Positions 29,423 through 37,503 are shown, numbered from the stretch's first letter. The stretch is 64,000 bases of DNA from Microbacterium oleivorans (GCF_013389665.1 NZ_CP058316.1:310001-374000), one strand, 5' to 3'. Notes: generated from the letters alone by a model not told the origin. Translations and numbers: made by a program.

Positions 29423-30931
29423 ATGGCCGTCGCGCCGTCATCAACGTCCGAGACCGTTCCCGCAGCGTCCGGATCGGTTCCCGTCGTCGTCTCTCCCGAG
29501 GCGAACCGCGTCATCTGGCTGCTGCTGGTCGCGGCGTTCGTCGCCATCTTGAACGAGACCACGATGGGCGTGGCCATCCCGCACCTGATCGTCGACTTCG
29601 GCATCACCGCGGTGGCAGCCCAGTGGCTCACCACGGCGTTCATGCTCACCATGGCGATCGTCATCCCGATCACCGGCTTCCTGCTGCAGCGCTTCACGAC
29701 CCGGGCCGTCTTCGCCACCGCGATGAGCTTGTTCTCCACCGGCACGCTCATCGCGCTTCTGGCGCCCGGATTCGAGGTGCTCCTCGTGGCGCGCGTGGTG
29801 CAGGCGTCGGGCACCGCGATCATGATGCCGCTCCTCATGACCACGTTGATGACCGTGGTCCCGCCCCACGCGCGCGGCCGCATGATGGGACGCGTCAGCA
29901 TCGTCATGTCGCTCGCCCCGGCGATCGGACCGACGCTGTCGGGATTCCTGCTCGACACGCTGAGCTGGCGCTGGATCTTCGGTGTCGTCCTCCCGATCGC
30001 CCTCGTCTCGCTCGCCATCGGGGTGAAGTGGATCCACAATCTCGGCGACACGCGCCGTGCGCCGCTGGACGTGCTGTCGGTCGTGCTCTCGGCATTCGGT
30101 TTCGGCGGGCTGGTCTACGGGCTCAGTCAGATCGGCGCCGGCGGGCACGGGGGCGGTGACGCCGCGGCGGCGGCCCCGTCATCCAACCTGCCCCTCATCG
30201 TCGCCCTGACGGTCGGCGTGCTCGCGCTGGCGGGATTCGTCTGGCGCCAGCTGCGCCTGCAGCGCGACGATGAGGCTCTGCTGGACCTGCGCGTGTTCCG
30301 CTCGGCGAACTTCTCCCTCTCCGTCGCCCAGTTGACCGTGATGTCCATGGCATTCTTCGGCACGATCACGCTGCTGCCGTTGTACATGCAGAACGTCCTG
30401 GGGCTGTCGGCCCTCGAGTCGGGTCTCGTCGTCCTCCCCGGTTCCCTCGCCATGGGTATCGCCGGCCCCTTCATCGGCCGGATCTACGACCGATGGGGAA
30501 CGCGCGTGCTGCTCGTCCCCGGCGCGGTCGTCGTCACGGGCATCCTGTGGACCTTCACGACGCTCACCGAGGACACGTCGGTGTGGCTGCTCCTGGCGCT
30601 GCAGACGGCACTGTCGCTCGGGCTCGCCATGTCGTTCACGCCGCTGTTCACGGCGTCGCTCGGCTCGCTCCAGCCGCGCTTCTACTCGTACGGCAGCGCC
30701 ATCGTCTCGACGATGCAGCAGGTGGCCGGTGCCGCGGGGATCGCTCTGCTCATCACGGTCATGGCCGCGGCCGAGTCCGGGGCCCTCGATCCCGGCTCGA
30801 CGGCGGCCGGCGCGGCGGGTGCTCGCGCGGCCTTCCTCGTCGCGGCGATCATCGCGTCGCCGCTGATCATCGGAGCCGTGCTGATTCGCAAGCCCGCGGA
30901 CGCACCGGACGGGGCTCCTGCACCGCACTGA
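29423..30931 (+). CDS. MFS transporter, DHA2 family drug exporter type
   Basis: A 502-residue protein with 14 predicted membrane helices. The first helix motif ILNETTMGVAIPHLIVDFGI matches DHA2 (the D/E-x-T-x-x-x-V-A-x-P pattern), and motif C-like APAIGPTLSGFLLD is in helix 5. It probably exports drugs or amphiphiles with the proton gradient. AGGAG lies about 8 nt before the ATG at 29423. No TetR or MarR regulator is adjacent. A stem-loop terminator follows at 30956. Confidence 0.9.
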   Translation: MAVAPSSTSETVPAASGSVPVVVSPEANRVIWLLLVAAFVAILNETTMGVAIPHLIVDFGITAVAAQWLTTAFMLTMAIVIPITGFLLQRFTTRAVFATAMSLFSTGTLIALLAPGFEVLLVARVVQASGTAIMMPLLMTTLMTVVPPHARGRMMGRVSIVMSLAPAIGPTLSGFLLDTLSWRWIFGVVLPIALVSLAIGVKWIHNLGDTRRAPLDVLSVVLSAFGFGGLVYGLSQIGAGGHGGGDAAAAAPSSNLPLIVALTVGVLALAGFVWRQLRLQRDDEALLDLRVFRSANFSLSVAQLTVMSMAFFGTITLLPLYMQNVLGLSALESGLVVLPGSLAMGIAGPFIGRIYDRWGTRVLLVPGAVVVTGILWTFTTLTEDTSVWLLLALQTALSLGLAMSFTPLFTASLGSLQPRFYSYGSAIVSTMQQVAGAAGIALLITVMAAAESGALDPGSTAAGAAGARAAFLVAAIIASPLIIGAVLIRKPADAPDGAPAPH

Positions 30932-30955
30932 CATCCGCGTCCGTCTCTGCGAACG

Positions 30956-30992
30956 ACGAAGCCGCCGTGTGCTCTCGCACCGGCGGCTTCGT
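30956..30992 (+). terminator. Terminator after the DHA2 exporter
   Basis: Positions 30956-30967 pair with 30981-30992 (12 bp), extended by GTGC/GCAC around a TCTC loop. It also lies past the end of the opposing Cys-rich peptide gene and can serve both. Confidence 0.75.
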
Positions 30993-31014
30993 CATCGGCC
31001 CACTCGGGCCCGCG

Positions 31015-31140
31015 TCACGACGTCGAGCAGCATCCCCCACCGCAGCACGAGGCGGCCTCGTCGTTGGTGTTCGACAGCAGGTTCTTCTCGTCGGGAACCG
31101 GCTGCAAGGTCTGGGGCTGGGGCGTGGATGCGGTGGACAT
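31015..31140 (-). CDS. 41-residue peptide with C-terminal CCGGGCC motif
   Basis: A short frame encoding MSTASTPQPQTLQPVPDEKN, then LLSNTNDEAASCCGGGCCSTS and a stop. It is hydrophilic with no signal peptide, and all four Cys are in one CC-GGG-CC cluster near the C-terminus. TACGAT at 31147-31152 lies exactly 6 nt before the ATG, the leaderless pattern of neighbouring genes. It is divergent from the DJ-1/PfpI gene (97-nt gap) and convergent with the exporter. The cluster could bind a metal, form disulfides, or be a modification site. I do not recognise a named family and assign no function. Confidence 0.6.
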   Translation of the reverse strand: MSTASTPQPQTLQPVPDEKNLLSNTNDEAASCCGGGCCSTS

Positions 31141-31146
31141 TCGGCA

Positions 31147-31230
31147 ATCGTAACCCCGTCCGGGCCTCCGAGACCATCAGCCGATCGGACTGTCAAGCAG
31201 GTCGAGTCCGGCGGCGCCGGCGCGTAGCGT
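31147..31230. promoter_or_regulatory. Divergent leaderless promoters of the Cys-rich peptide and pfpI-like gene
   Basis: Minus strand: TACGAT (31147-31152), 6 nt before ATG 31140. Plus strand: TAGCGT (31225-31230), 7 nt before ATG 31238. Neither gene has a ribosome-binding site. A TTGACA on the minus strand (31191-31196) is too far from the -10 to be its -35. Confidence 0.5.
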
Positions 31231-31237
31231 CGGCCGC

Positions 31238-31786
31238 ATGAGCACTCTCGATGGCAAGAAGATCGCATTCCTCGCAACAGACGGGTTCGAAGACAGCGAG
31301 TTGACCTCGCCGTGGCAGGCCGTCGCCGACGCCGGTGCGACGGTCGTGCTGGTCGCTCCGCAGTCCGGCGAGATCACCGGCAAGAACGGGCACACCCAGG
31401 GCGTCGATCTCGTCACCGCCGACGCGTCGGCCGACGACTACGACGCGCTGGTCCTGCCCGGAGGTGTCGTGAACGCGGACGATCTGCGCGTCGACACCGC
31501 CGCGGTGGACTTCACGCGCGCATTCTTCGCGCAGCACAAGCCCGTGGCCGCCATCTGCCACGCGGCCTGGATCCTCACGGAGGCCGACGTGCTCTCGGGC
31601 CGCACCCTGACGAGCTACCCGAGCCTGCGCACCGACCTCGTCAACGCCGGGGCCACCTGGGTCGACGAGGAGGTCGTCGTCGACCAGGGTCTGGTGTCGA
31701 GCCGCACCCCCGATGATCTGCCCGCGTTCAACGCGAAGGTCATCGAGGAGATCGAAGAAGGCAAGCACGCGGGCCAGACGGCCTGA
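31238..31786 (+). CDS. DJ-1/PfpI family protein (type 1 glutamine amidotransferase-like)
   Basis: A 182-residue single-domain protein. IAFLATDGFEDSELTSPWQ supplies the elbow Glu, and VAAICHAAWILTEA holds the nucleophile Cys-His pair. Known members act as deglycases, glyoxalase III or chaperone/stress proteins (YhbO, PfpI); the exact activity cannot be told from sequence. No ribosome-binding site; TAGCGT 7 nt before the ATG suggests a leaderless transcript. A perfect 13-bp hairpin follows. Confidence 0.92.
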   Translation: MSTLDGKKIAFLATDGFEDSELTSPWQAVADAGATVVLVAPQSGEITGKNGHTQGVDLVTADASADDYDALVLPGGVVNADDLRVDTAAVDFTRAFFAQHKPVAAICHAAWILTEADVLSGRTLTSYPSLRTDLVNAGATWVDEEVVVDQGLVSSRTPDDLPAFNAKVIEEIEEGKHAGQTA

Positions 31787-31799
31787 CATCCCGACCCAC

Positions 31800-31836
31800 C
31801 GATCGCCCCCGGCAGCTCAGCCTCCGGGGGCGATCG
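31800..31836. terminator. Bidirectional terminator overlapping a convergent gene end
   Basis: Positions 31800-31812 pair perfectly with 31824-31836 (13 bp, 11-nt loop). The right arm and the loop lie within the last codons of the opposing gene (stop 31817-31819), so one arm is also coding. Confidence 0.75.
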
Positions 31837-32731
31837 CCATTCGGAGGTGTCCGCCGGCGCGGGCCAGCTCGATGGCCTCGTCGAGCCGGTCGAGCGGCAT
31901 CGGCACCGATACCAGGTCTGCGAACGGATAGCGGCGCGTGCCGGGGTTCCGTATGAAGGCGACCGCCGCCTCGAGGTCGGCCGCCACGGGCTCGGGCGCG
32001 CCGGCCGCGACCTCGATCGATTCGCCGTCGGAGGACGTCACGCCGAGGCGGGGTCCGTGCGCGGGCGGTCGGCCGCCGGCCAGCGACGCACCGAACCGAT
32101 GAGCTCGCGCGCGCACGCGCGGATCCGCCGACGCGATCTCCACCGCCGCTCCGGCCTCGGTCGCCATCGCCGCGATCACGAGCGGGTCCGCACCGGAACC
32201 GGTGACGCGGACCACCGCCTCTTCGAGGTCGATCGCCTGGGCGATGGAGCGCAGCACCGCCGCTGCGCGCGCGAACGCACCGGGGAGCGGTGCGAGGATG
32301 CATGCCGGGAGGGTCTCCCCCACCCGCACGATCGGAGTCGCCGCGCGCAGATGGACGTGGGTCGCGAACCCGCCGACCAGCTCCCGGTGCGGTGCGATCC
32401 GCTCCCGCGCCCCCGCAGCGCACACGATCCGCTCGCCGAGGTCGAGGCTGCTCCCGTCGGTCGCGGGCACCGCGCCGCCGAGCGCCGCGATGCGTCCGAC
32501 GAACTCGCGGCCGAGCACCGTCGGCACCGGGCAGTCGTCATGCCCGTCGGCGACGGCGAGGTCCTCGTCGGCGATCGTCGCCAGCTCGACGCGCACGAGC
32601 GCCTCACCAGGGGCGAGGACCACGCCCGGGACGGCGATCGTCTCTTGGACGCGCCCGGCTCCCATCCAGGCTCGCGCGAGCGCGGCGGGTCTCAGCAGCA
32701 CGTCCAGCGGTGCCCGGGTCGCCATTGCCAT
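31817..32731 (-). CDS. MDR/alcohol dehydrogenase-like protein lacking zinc ligands
   Basis: A 304-residue medium-chain dehydrogenase relative: PGVVLAPGEALVRVELATIA, then PTVLGREFVGRIAALG. In zinc ADHs these positions read GxCxxD and GHE; here the Cys is lost (ATIADEDLA) and His is Arg (GREF), and there is no structural-zinc Cys cluster. A Rossmann segment (VVRVTGSGADPLVIAAM) is weak and the protein is about 40 residues short. Catalysis is doubtful; it may be a reductase-like or non-enzymatic derivative. Start ATG 32731 has GAGAGG 6 nt upstream; the open frame extends to 32938 without homology. Confidence 0.65.
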   Translation of the reverse strand: MAMATRAPLDVLLRPAALARAWMGAGRVQETIAVPGVVLAPGEALVRVELATIADEDLAVADGHDDCPVPTVLGREFVGRIAALGGAVPATDGSSLDLGERIVCAAGARERIAPHRELVGGFATHVHLRAATPIVRVGETLPACILAPLPGAFARAAAVLRSIAQAIDLEEAVVRVTGSGADPLVIAAMATEAGAAVEIASADPRVRARAHRFGASLAGGRPPAHGPRLGVTSSDGESIEVAAGAPEPVAADLEAAVAFIRNPGTRRYPFADLVSVPMPLDRLDEAIELARAGGHLRMAIAPGG

Positions 32732-32794
32732 TCGCACCCTCTCGCCGGTGGTGACGGGTCCACTGTGGCAAAGGCGGAGCACGTCGGAGCCGGT

Positions 32795-32838
32795 GGCGCG
32801 CGCCGTTCCGGAGATGTTCACCGAACGGAGCGCGCGCC
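32795..32838. repeat. Long inverted repeat in a divergent intergenic region
   Basis: GGCGCGCGCCGTTC (32795-32808) pairs with GAACGG plus CGCGCGCC (32823-32838, 2-nt bulge), loop 14 nt. It lies between the ADH-like gene (minus) and the zinc-ribbon gene (plus). A TACGCT -10 candidate for the latter follows near 32863. Confidence 0.45.
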
Positions 32839-32897
32839 GTCGCCCGGGGGCCGCGGGTACGCTGGAATCCGGCGCGTCAGCGTCGGAGAGGACACCC

Positions 32898-33299
32898 ATG
32901 AGAATCGTCGACTCCGCCGACTGGCGCGATCGCCTCACCTACGAGACGCCCTACCGCGTCGCGGACGTCATCCCCGGTGACCCGGCGCGTTGCGCGGCGT
33001 GTCCCCCGGCGACGCCGGCGCACGACCGTGCGATCCTCTGGGTCGTGAAGCATCGGCACCCCACGAACCACGGCGGCTTCGTGCGGTTCTACTGCGACCT
33101 GCACCTGCCGGCGCGCGAGGAGCCGGTCGTGGCCGCCGCTGCGCGCGCGACGCCGACGCGACGGGCTCCGCGCGGCGCCGCAGCCACCCGCGCACCGAAG
33201 GCGCCCGCGCCGTCGGACGTGGTGCGCGCCATGTGCCCCCAGTGCTTCATCGAGGTCTCGGCAGCCGGCGAATGCGGGATCTGCGGTACCCGCGTCTGA
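32898..33299 (+). CDS. Small protein with paired CxxC zinc-binding motifs
   Basis: A 133-residue hypothetical protein. The N-terminal part has ARCAACPPA and RFYCDLHLP, the middle is a low-complexity Ala/Arg/Pro linker, and the C-terminus is a short zinc ribbon MCPQCFIEVSAAGECGICG. Together these look like two metal sites joined by a flexible linker. GAGAGGACACCC precedes the ATG at 32898. It is followed after 4 nt by another small Cys-containing gene, probably in the same transcript. Function unknown; not recognised as a named family. Confidence 0.75.
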   Translation: MRIVDSADWRDRLTYETPYRVADVIPGDPARCAACPPATPAHDRAILWVVKHRHPTNHGGFVRFYCDLHLPAREEPVVAAAARATPTRRAPRGAAATRAPKAPAPSDVVRAMCPQCFIEVSAAGECGICGTRV

Positions 33300-33303
33300 C
33301 GCG

Positions 33304-33645
33304 ATGAGCTACCCCACGGCGAGCTGGTGCCGGTCGCGGCGCGGGTCGGCGCTGTGCACTCGGCCGCGCGGTCACGCCGGTCTCCACAACCGTCTGGGCA
33401 CCTCGCAGATGTGGTCCGACGCACAGGCCGATCCGCCGAGGTGCCCGGGGTCGGGCACTTCGGCGGAGCCCGCGCCACGGCTCGCCGACGGATTCCCGGA
33501 CGGCTGTGCGCTGTGCCCCGAGTGCACCGGGTTCGTTCGGGTCGAGCGAGGCGTCTTGGTGAACCACGACGCCTTCCGCGACCCGGACGACGCCGCGGAC
33601 GCCGCACACCGCGCCGCGTGGTTCAACAGCATCGGCTGGAACTGA
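33304..33645 (+). CDS. Hypothetical protein with a CPEC motif
   Basis: A 113-residue protein with Cys at WCRSRRGSALC, then H-rich GHAGLHNRL, a Pro/Ser linker with one Cys, and GCALCPECTGFVRVERG. The C-x-x-C arrangement suggests one zinc site. It starts 4 nt past the preceding zinc-ribbon gene, so the two likely form a small operon. A hairpin (33645-33652 with 33669-33676) begins at the last base of its stop codon. No function assigned. Confidence 0.65.
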   Translation: MSYPTASWCRSRRGSALCTRPRGHAGLHNRLGTSQMWSDAQADPPRCPGSGTSAEPAPRLADGFPDGCALCPECTGFVRVERGVLVNHDAFRDPDDAADAAHRAAWFNSIGWN

Positions 33646-33676
33646 CGCCGCGACGGCCACGTTCGGCCCGCGGCGT
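33645..33676 (+). terminator. Hairpin after the small zinc-protein operon
   Basis: ACGCCGCG (33645-33652) pairs with CGCGGCGT (33669-33676); GGCC at 33655 and 33665 extends the stem past a 2-nt bulge. Lies between convergent genes. Confidence 0.55.
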
Positions 33677-33698
33677 TCCGGGCGCGTCTATCTGCTGT

Positions 33699-33959
33699 TC
33701 ACGCCTTCGCGTCGTCATCCCGCCATGGGAGGTTCAGGTCCTCATCGGCCACGGTCACATCCCCCACATCGTCGGGCCCGCCCGTACCGGGACGTGCGCG
33801 AACGAGGTCGTCGTCGACATCGGCGTCCGGGCTCGTGGCTGCCTCGTCCTGCTTCTCGCGCGTCTCCGTCTCGCTGCCGGGGGTGTAGCGGGTGTCCTTG
33901 CGGACGGCCTCGGGCTCGCTCAGCGGCTCCGGCTCGACTGCGGGATCCTGATGCGTCAT
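33699..33959 (-). CDS. Acidic disordered hypothetical protein
   Basis: An 86-residue protein rich in Asp, Glu, Pro and Thr (MTHQDPAVEPEPLSEPEAV), with no membrane helix or Cys, and an acidic C-terminal half. AGGAG sits 5 nt before the ATG at 33959, which decides the start over the 13-codon longer frame. Such short acidic proteins are common and unnamed in Microbacteriaceae. Function unknown. Confidence 0.65.
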   Translation of the reverse strand: MTHQDPAVEPEPLSEPEAVRKDTRYTPGSETETREKQDEAATSPDADVDDDLVRARPGTGGPDDVGDVTVADEDLNLPWRDDDAKA

Positions 33960-34152
33960 GATCTCTCCTCGCTTCCGGGTGTGCGCGGACCGCGCCACCC
34001 GAGGTCGACGCTAGATCGGGCTCGACGGGGAGTAAGGCAGATTGACCACGCGCATGCCTCGTGCGATGATCGCGCCGGTCGAGCCCGTAACCCATGTCTC
34101 CCGACGACGCAAGCACGAGACGCGGGGGGAGGTCGCGCGACACAGTGGTGCG

Positions 34153-34512
34153 ATGAGGCGAATCACGTACGCGGGCGACACGGTGATCACGACGGACGAC
34201 GTTGCGGCGGCGCTGGTGGAGCTCACGGCGGCGGTGGCCAACTACGGCCGCGCCGAGGCCGTGCGGATTCCGATCGTCCTCGAGAACGACGGCCGCATCG
34301 ATGAGGCGGAGCTCGTTATCGGCGTCGGGAACGACGTCCTGTCGGCGCCCGTCGACTGGAGCGCTGACGAACCCGACTTCACCTCGGGAGCGCAGGAGCT
34401 TCGCGAGCACGCCAGCTACCCGCAGCGCTCGGCCGAGTCCCCGCACCTGTATGCGGTCGAGGACCAGGCCACGCAATGGGATCCCGACCTCGAAGGCTTC
34501 CGCGACGCCTGA
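34153..34512 (+). CDS. Hypothetical protein, 119 residues
   Basis: Begins MRRITYAGDTVITTDDVAAA, with a predicted alpha/beta N-terminal half (VAAALVELTAAVANYGRAEA, IPIVLENDGRIDEAELVIGV) and an acidic C-terminal half ending WDPDLEGFRDA. No catalytic motif, membrane helix or signal peptide. The frame extends upstream to 34042, but those residues lack structure and codon bias. No obvious ribosome-binding site. I do not recognise a named domain. Confidence 0.6.
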   Translation: MRRITYAGDTVITTDDVAAALVELTAAVANYGRAEAVRIPIVLENDGRIDEAELVIGVGNDVLSAPVDWSADEPDFTSGAQELREHASYPQRSAESPHLYAVEDQATQWDPDLEGFRDA

Positions 34513-34581
34513 CGCCTGACGCCGGCCGCGATCGCATCACGGCCGCAGCGCTGATCCGGGGATGCCGTAGCGTGGGGCATC

Positions 34582-35622
34582 GTGCGAGCGATGGTTCTGG
34601 ACCGTATCGGCGGCCCCCTCTCGGTGCGGGAGATCCCTGATCCCTCTGCGCCGGCTGACGGCGTCGTCGTCTCCGTGCGTGCGACCGGCCTGTGCCGGAG
34701 CGACTGGCATGCGTGGGCCGGCCACGACGACATCGAGCTCCCCCATGTTCCCGGGCATGAGTTCTCCGGCGTCCTCGCCTCCGTGGGCGCCGAGGTCTCG
34801 GGGTGGCGGGTGGGAGACCGTGTCACGACGCCGTTCGTCGTGGGATGCGGGCGCTGTGCATGGTGTCGCTCCGGCGACGCGCAGGTCTGTCCCCATCAGC
34901 GGCAGCCGGGATTCACCTACGCTGGATCATTCGCCGAGCGCGTCGTCGTCCCCGCCGCCGAGACGAACCTCGTGCGCGTCCCCGACGCGGTCTCGTTCGA
35001 GGCTGCCGCAGCCCTCGGATGCCGCTTCGCCACCGCCTACCGCGCGATCACGGCGCGGGCACGGTTGTTGCCCGACGAGTGGATCACCGTCGTCGGGGCC
35101 GGCGGCGTGGGTCTCAGCGTCGTCATGATCGCCCGGGCGATCGGCGCCCGAGTGGTTGCGGTCGACCGCTCGGCCGCGGCTCTGACGACGGCCGCCGAGC
35201 TCGGCGCCGACCATGTCGTAATCGCCGACGGGCGCGACATCCCCGCAGCCATAGCCGACCTCACCGATGGCGGCAGTCACGTCTCAGTGGATGCCGTGGG
35301 CAGCGAGCAGACGGCGTCCGATGCGATCCTCAGCCTCCGACGGCGCGGCCGGCACGTGCAGATCGGCCTGCTGCCGACGGCATCCGGTCGCTCGTCCGCG
35401 CCGCTCGCGCGGGTGATCGCGTGGGAGCTCGATCTGCTCGGCAGTCACGGCATGCCCGCCGCGGACTATCCCCGGATGCTGGCCCTCATCGCGGCCGGAG
35501 CGCTGCGCCCGCAGGAGCTGATCCACCGCGTGGTCGGGCTGGACGAAGCGGCTGGGCTCCTCCCCAGGCTGAACGAGGCATCGGCCGCCGGGATGACCAT
35601 GATCGACCCGCGGCGAACCTGA
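34582..35622 (+). CDS. Zinc-dependent alcohol dehydrogenase
   Basis: A 346-residue medium-chain dehydrogenase. Catalytic zinc ligands: Cys in RATGLCRSDWHAW and His in VPGHEFSG; the structural zinc set is CGRCAWCRSGDAQVC (four Cys). The NAD(P) Rossmann motif is VVGAGGVGLSVVMIA. Substrate not predictable. The GTG at 34582 is 8 nt past TAGCGT (34568-34573), so a leaderless start is possible. A hairpin terminator follows. Confidence 0.93.
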   Translation: MRAMVLDRIGGPLSVREIPDPSAPADGVVVSVRATGLCRSDWHAWAGHDDIELPHVPGHEFSGVLASVGAEVSGWRVGDRVTTPFVVGCGRCAWCRSGDAQVCPHQRQPGFTYAGSFAERVVVPAAETNLVRVPDAVSFEAAAALGCRFATAYRAITARARLLPDEWITVVGAGGVGLSVVMIARAIGARVVAVDRSAAALTTAAELGADHVVIADGRDIPAAIADLTDGGSHVSVDAVGSEQTASDAILSLRRRGRHVQIGLLPTASGRSSAPLARVIAWELDLLGSHGMPAADYPRMLALIAAGALRPQELIHRVVGLDEAAGLLPRLNEASAAGMTMIDPRRT

Positions 35623-35664
35623 TCCTCGTTCGGGGCGGTGCGCCGAGGCGTCGCGACCCGCGGA

Positions 35665-35697
35665 CGATGGTGCCCCGGTCGCGCGGGAGCACCATCG
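35665..35697 (+). terminator. Terminator after the zinc alcohol dehydrogenase
   Basis: CGATGGTGC (35665-35673) pairs with GCACCATCG (35689-35697), extended by CCC/GGG past a one-base bulge. Confidence 0.6.
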
Positions 35698-35730
35698 CGG
35701 GCCGGATCGGACCCGCCGGACGCACGACGA

Positions 35731-35768
35731 AGCCCCGAGCGGCGGCCGAGCGGCTGCCACCCGGGGCT
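35731..35768 (-). terminator. Terminator after dps
   Basis: AGCCCCG (35731-35737) pairs with CGGGGCT (35762-35768), with an inner stem GGCGGCC/GGCTGCC (35741-35747 and 35752-35758, one wobble). It lies 16 nt past the dps stop. Confidence 0.55.
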
Positions 35769-35783
35769 GTCGGGCGCGTGTGG

Positions 35784-36323
35784 TCAGCCCTGGGGCTTGC
35801 GGTTCTCGGCGCTGACCATCCAGGCGAGCTGCTCGAGGCGCTCGAGGATGGAGTGCAGGATGTCGGCGGTCGTCGGGTCTTCATCGTCGACCTCGTCGTG
35901 AACCTCGCGGCAGGTGCCGATCGTGGCCTCGAGTCGGGCCGTGATGAGGTCGATGACCTCGGCCGTGTCGATCTCGCCCTGCGGGAACTCGGGCAGCGTG
36001 GTGGTCTCGGCGACCGTGTCGCTGCGCCCGTCGGGCAGCGCGTGTAGAGCACGCATGCGCTCGGCGACGGTGTCGGCGAACTCGCGGGCAGCCTCGATGA
36101 TCTCGTCGAGCTGAAGGTGCGTGTCGCGGAAGTTGCGTCCGACGACGTTCCAGTGGGCCTGCTTGCCCTGCAGCGACAGCTCGATCAGATCGACCAGGAC
36201 CTTCTGCGTGTTCTCGCTCAGCTTCTTCGACGCCCGGAAGCCGCTCTCGGCGTTCTGCTCGTCGGTCAGGCCGGCGCCGGCGGCGCGGCGCTTGTTGCGC
36301 GTGGTGGTGGTGTTCGTGGCCAT
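35784..36323 (-). CDS. dps: Dps family DNA-binding ferritin-like protein
   Basis: A 179-residue mini-ferritin, longer than the usual 160 because of a basic, Thr/Asn-rich N-terminal tail (MATNTTTTRNKRRAAGAG) of the kind that binds DNA. The inter-subunit ferroxidase site is formed by KQAHWNVVG (His), FRDTHLQLDEIIE (His, Asp, Glu). It protects DNA from iron and peroxide in starvation. A GAGGAGGCACC run precedes the ATG. Confidence 0.95.
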   Translation of the reverse strand: MATNTTTTRNKRRAAGAGLTDEQNAESGFRASKKLSENTQKVLVDLIELSLQGKQAHWNVVGRNFRDTHLQLDEIIEAAREFADTVAERMRALHALPDGRSDTVAETTTLPEFPQGEIDTAEVIDLITARLEATIGTCREVHDEVDDEDPTTADILHSILERLEQLAWMVSAENRKPQG

Positions 36324-36429
36324 GATGGTGCCTCCTCGAATCGAGATGACTCCACGGTAGACAGCGGTCGCCGCCGATGCCGCCCGCTTGTCGGATGCGG
36401 CGATGGCTGGTATCGGGTGAGGCTGCGAC

Positions 36430-37503
36430 TCAGTTGTTGAAGCGGAACTCCACCACGTCGCCGTCCTGCATGACGTAGTCCTTGCCCTCGAGGCGAGCCT
36501 TGCCCTTCGAGCGGGCCTCGGCGACCGAGCCGGTGGCGACGAGGTCGTCGAAGGAGATGACCTCGGCTTTGATGAAGCCCTTCTCGAAGTCGGTGTGGAT
36601 CACACCGGCGGCCTGCGGGGCCTTCCACCCCTTGCCGATGGTCCAGGCACGCGCTTCCTTCGGACCCGCGGTGAGGTAGGTCTGCAGGCCGAGCGTGTCG
36701 AAACCGATGCGAGCGAGCTGGTCGAGGCCCGACTCGTCCTGACCGGTCGAGGCGAGAAGCTCCGCGGCTTCCTCGGGGTCGAGGTCGATGAGCTCCGACT
36801 CGATCTTCGCGTCGAGGAAGACGGCCTGCGCCGGCGCGACCAGAGCCGCGAGCTCCGCCTTGCGCGATGCATCGGTCAGTACGGCCTCGTCGACGTTGAA
36901 GACGAAGATGAACGGCTTGGCCGTCAGCAGCCCGAGCTCCCTGATGGGCGCGATGTCGAACGACGAACCCGACAGCAGTTCGCCTCGCTGCAGCGCGTCC
37001 TGAGCGGCCTGCGCCGCCTCGAGCACCGACGGGTCGAGCTTCTTGCCGCGCACTTCCTTCTCGTAGCGCACGATCGCCTTCTCGAGCGTCTGGAGGTCGG
37101 CGAGCTGGAGCTCGGCGTTGATCGTCTCCATGTCGTTCTGCGGGTTGACGGCGCCCTCGACGTGCACGACGTCGTCGTCGGCGAAGCCGCGGACGACCTG
37201 CGCGATCGCATCGGCCTCGCGGATGTTGGCGAGGAACTGGTTGCCGAGCCCTTCACCCTCCGACGCACCGCGGACGATGCCCGCGATGTCGACGAACGAC
37301 ACCGCTGCAGGCAGGATCCGCTCCGAGTGGAAGATGTCGGCCAGCACCTTCAGCCGAGGATCGGGGAGGTTCACCACGCCGACGTTCGGCTCGATCGTCG
37401 CGAACGGGTAGTTCGCTGCGAGAACCTGGTTCTTGGTCAGGGCGTTGAAGAGGGTCGACTTGCCGACATTGGGCAGTCCTACGATTCCGATGGTGAGAGC
37501 CAC
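36430..37503 (-). CDS. ychF: Redox-regulated ATPase YchF
   Basis: A 357-residue OBG-family P-loop protein. TIGIVGLPNVGKSTLFNALT is the G1 motif, FVDIAGIVRGASEGEGLGNQ the switch II region; the ATP-specific G4 is FVFNVDE; the C-terminal TGS domain ends DYVMQDGDVVEFRFNN. It binds ribosomes and prefers ATP. I start at GTG 37503 (VALTIGIVG): TAGACT (37512-37517) lies 8 nt before it, while ATG 37509 would be only 2 nt from that box. The longer open frame to 38298 is a shadow of the divergent exonuclease. Confidence 0.95.
   Translation of the reverse strand: MALTIGIVGLPNVGKSTLFNALTKNQVLAANYPFATIEPNVGVVNLPDPRLKVLADIFHSERILPAAVSFVDIAGIVRGASEGEGLGNQFLANIREADAIAQVVRGFADDDVVHVEGAVNPQNDMETINAELQLADLQTLEKAIVRYEKEVRGKKLDPSVLEAAQAAQDALQRGELLSGSSFDIAPIRELGLLTAKPFIFVFNVDEAVLTDASRKAELAALVAPAQAVFLDAKIESELIDLDPEEAAELLASTGQDESGLDQLARIGFDTLGLQTYLTAGPKEARAWTIGKGWKAPQAAGVIHTDFEKGFIKAEVISFDDLVATGSVAEARSKGKARLEGKDYVMQDGDVVEFRFNN

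Noticed and set aside
34042..34152. Longer start for the hypothetical gene at 34153
   Set aside because: The extra 37 residues look random, and an inverted repeat pair (34017-34026, 34078-34087) falls inside them.
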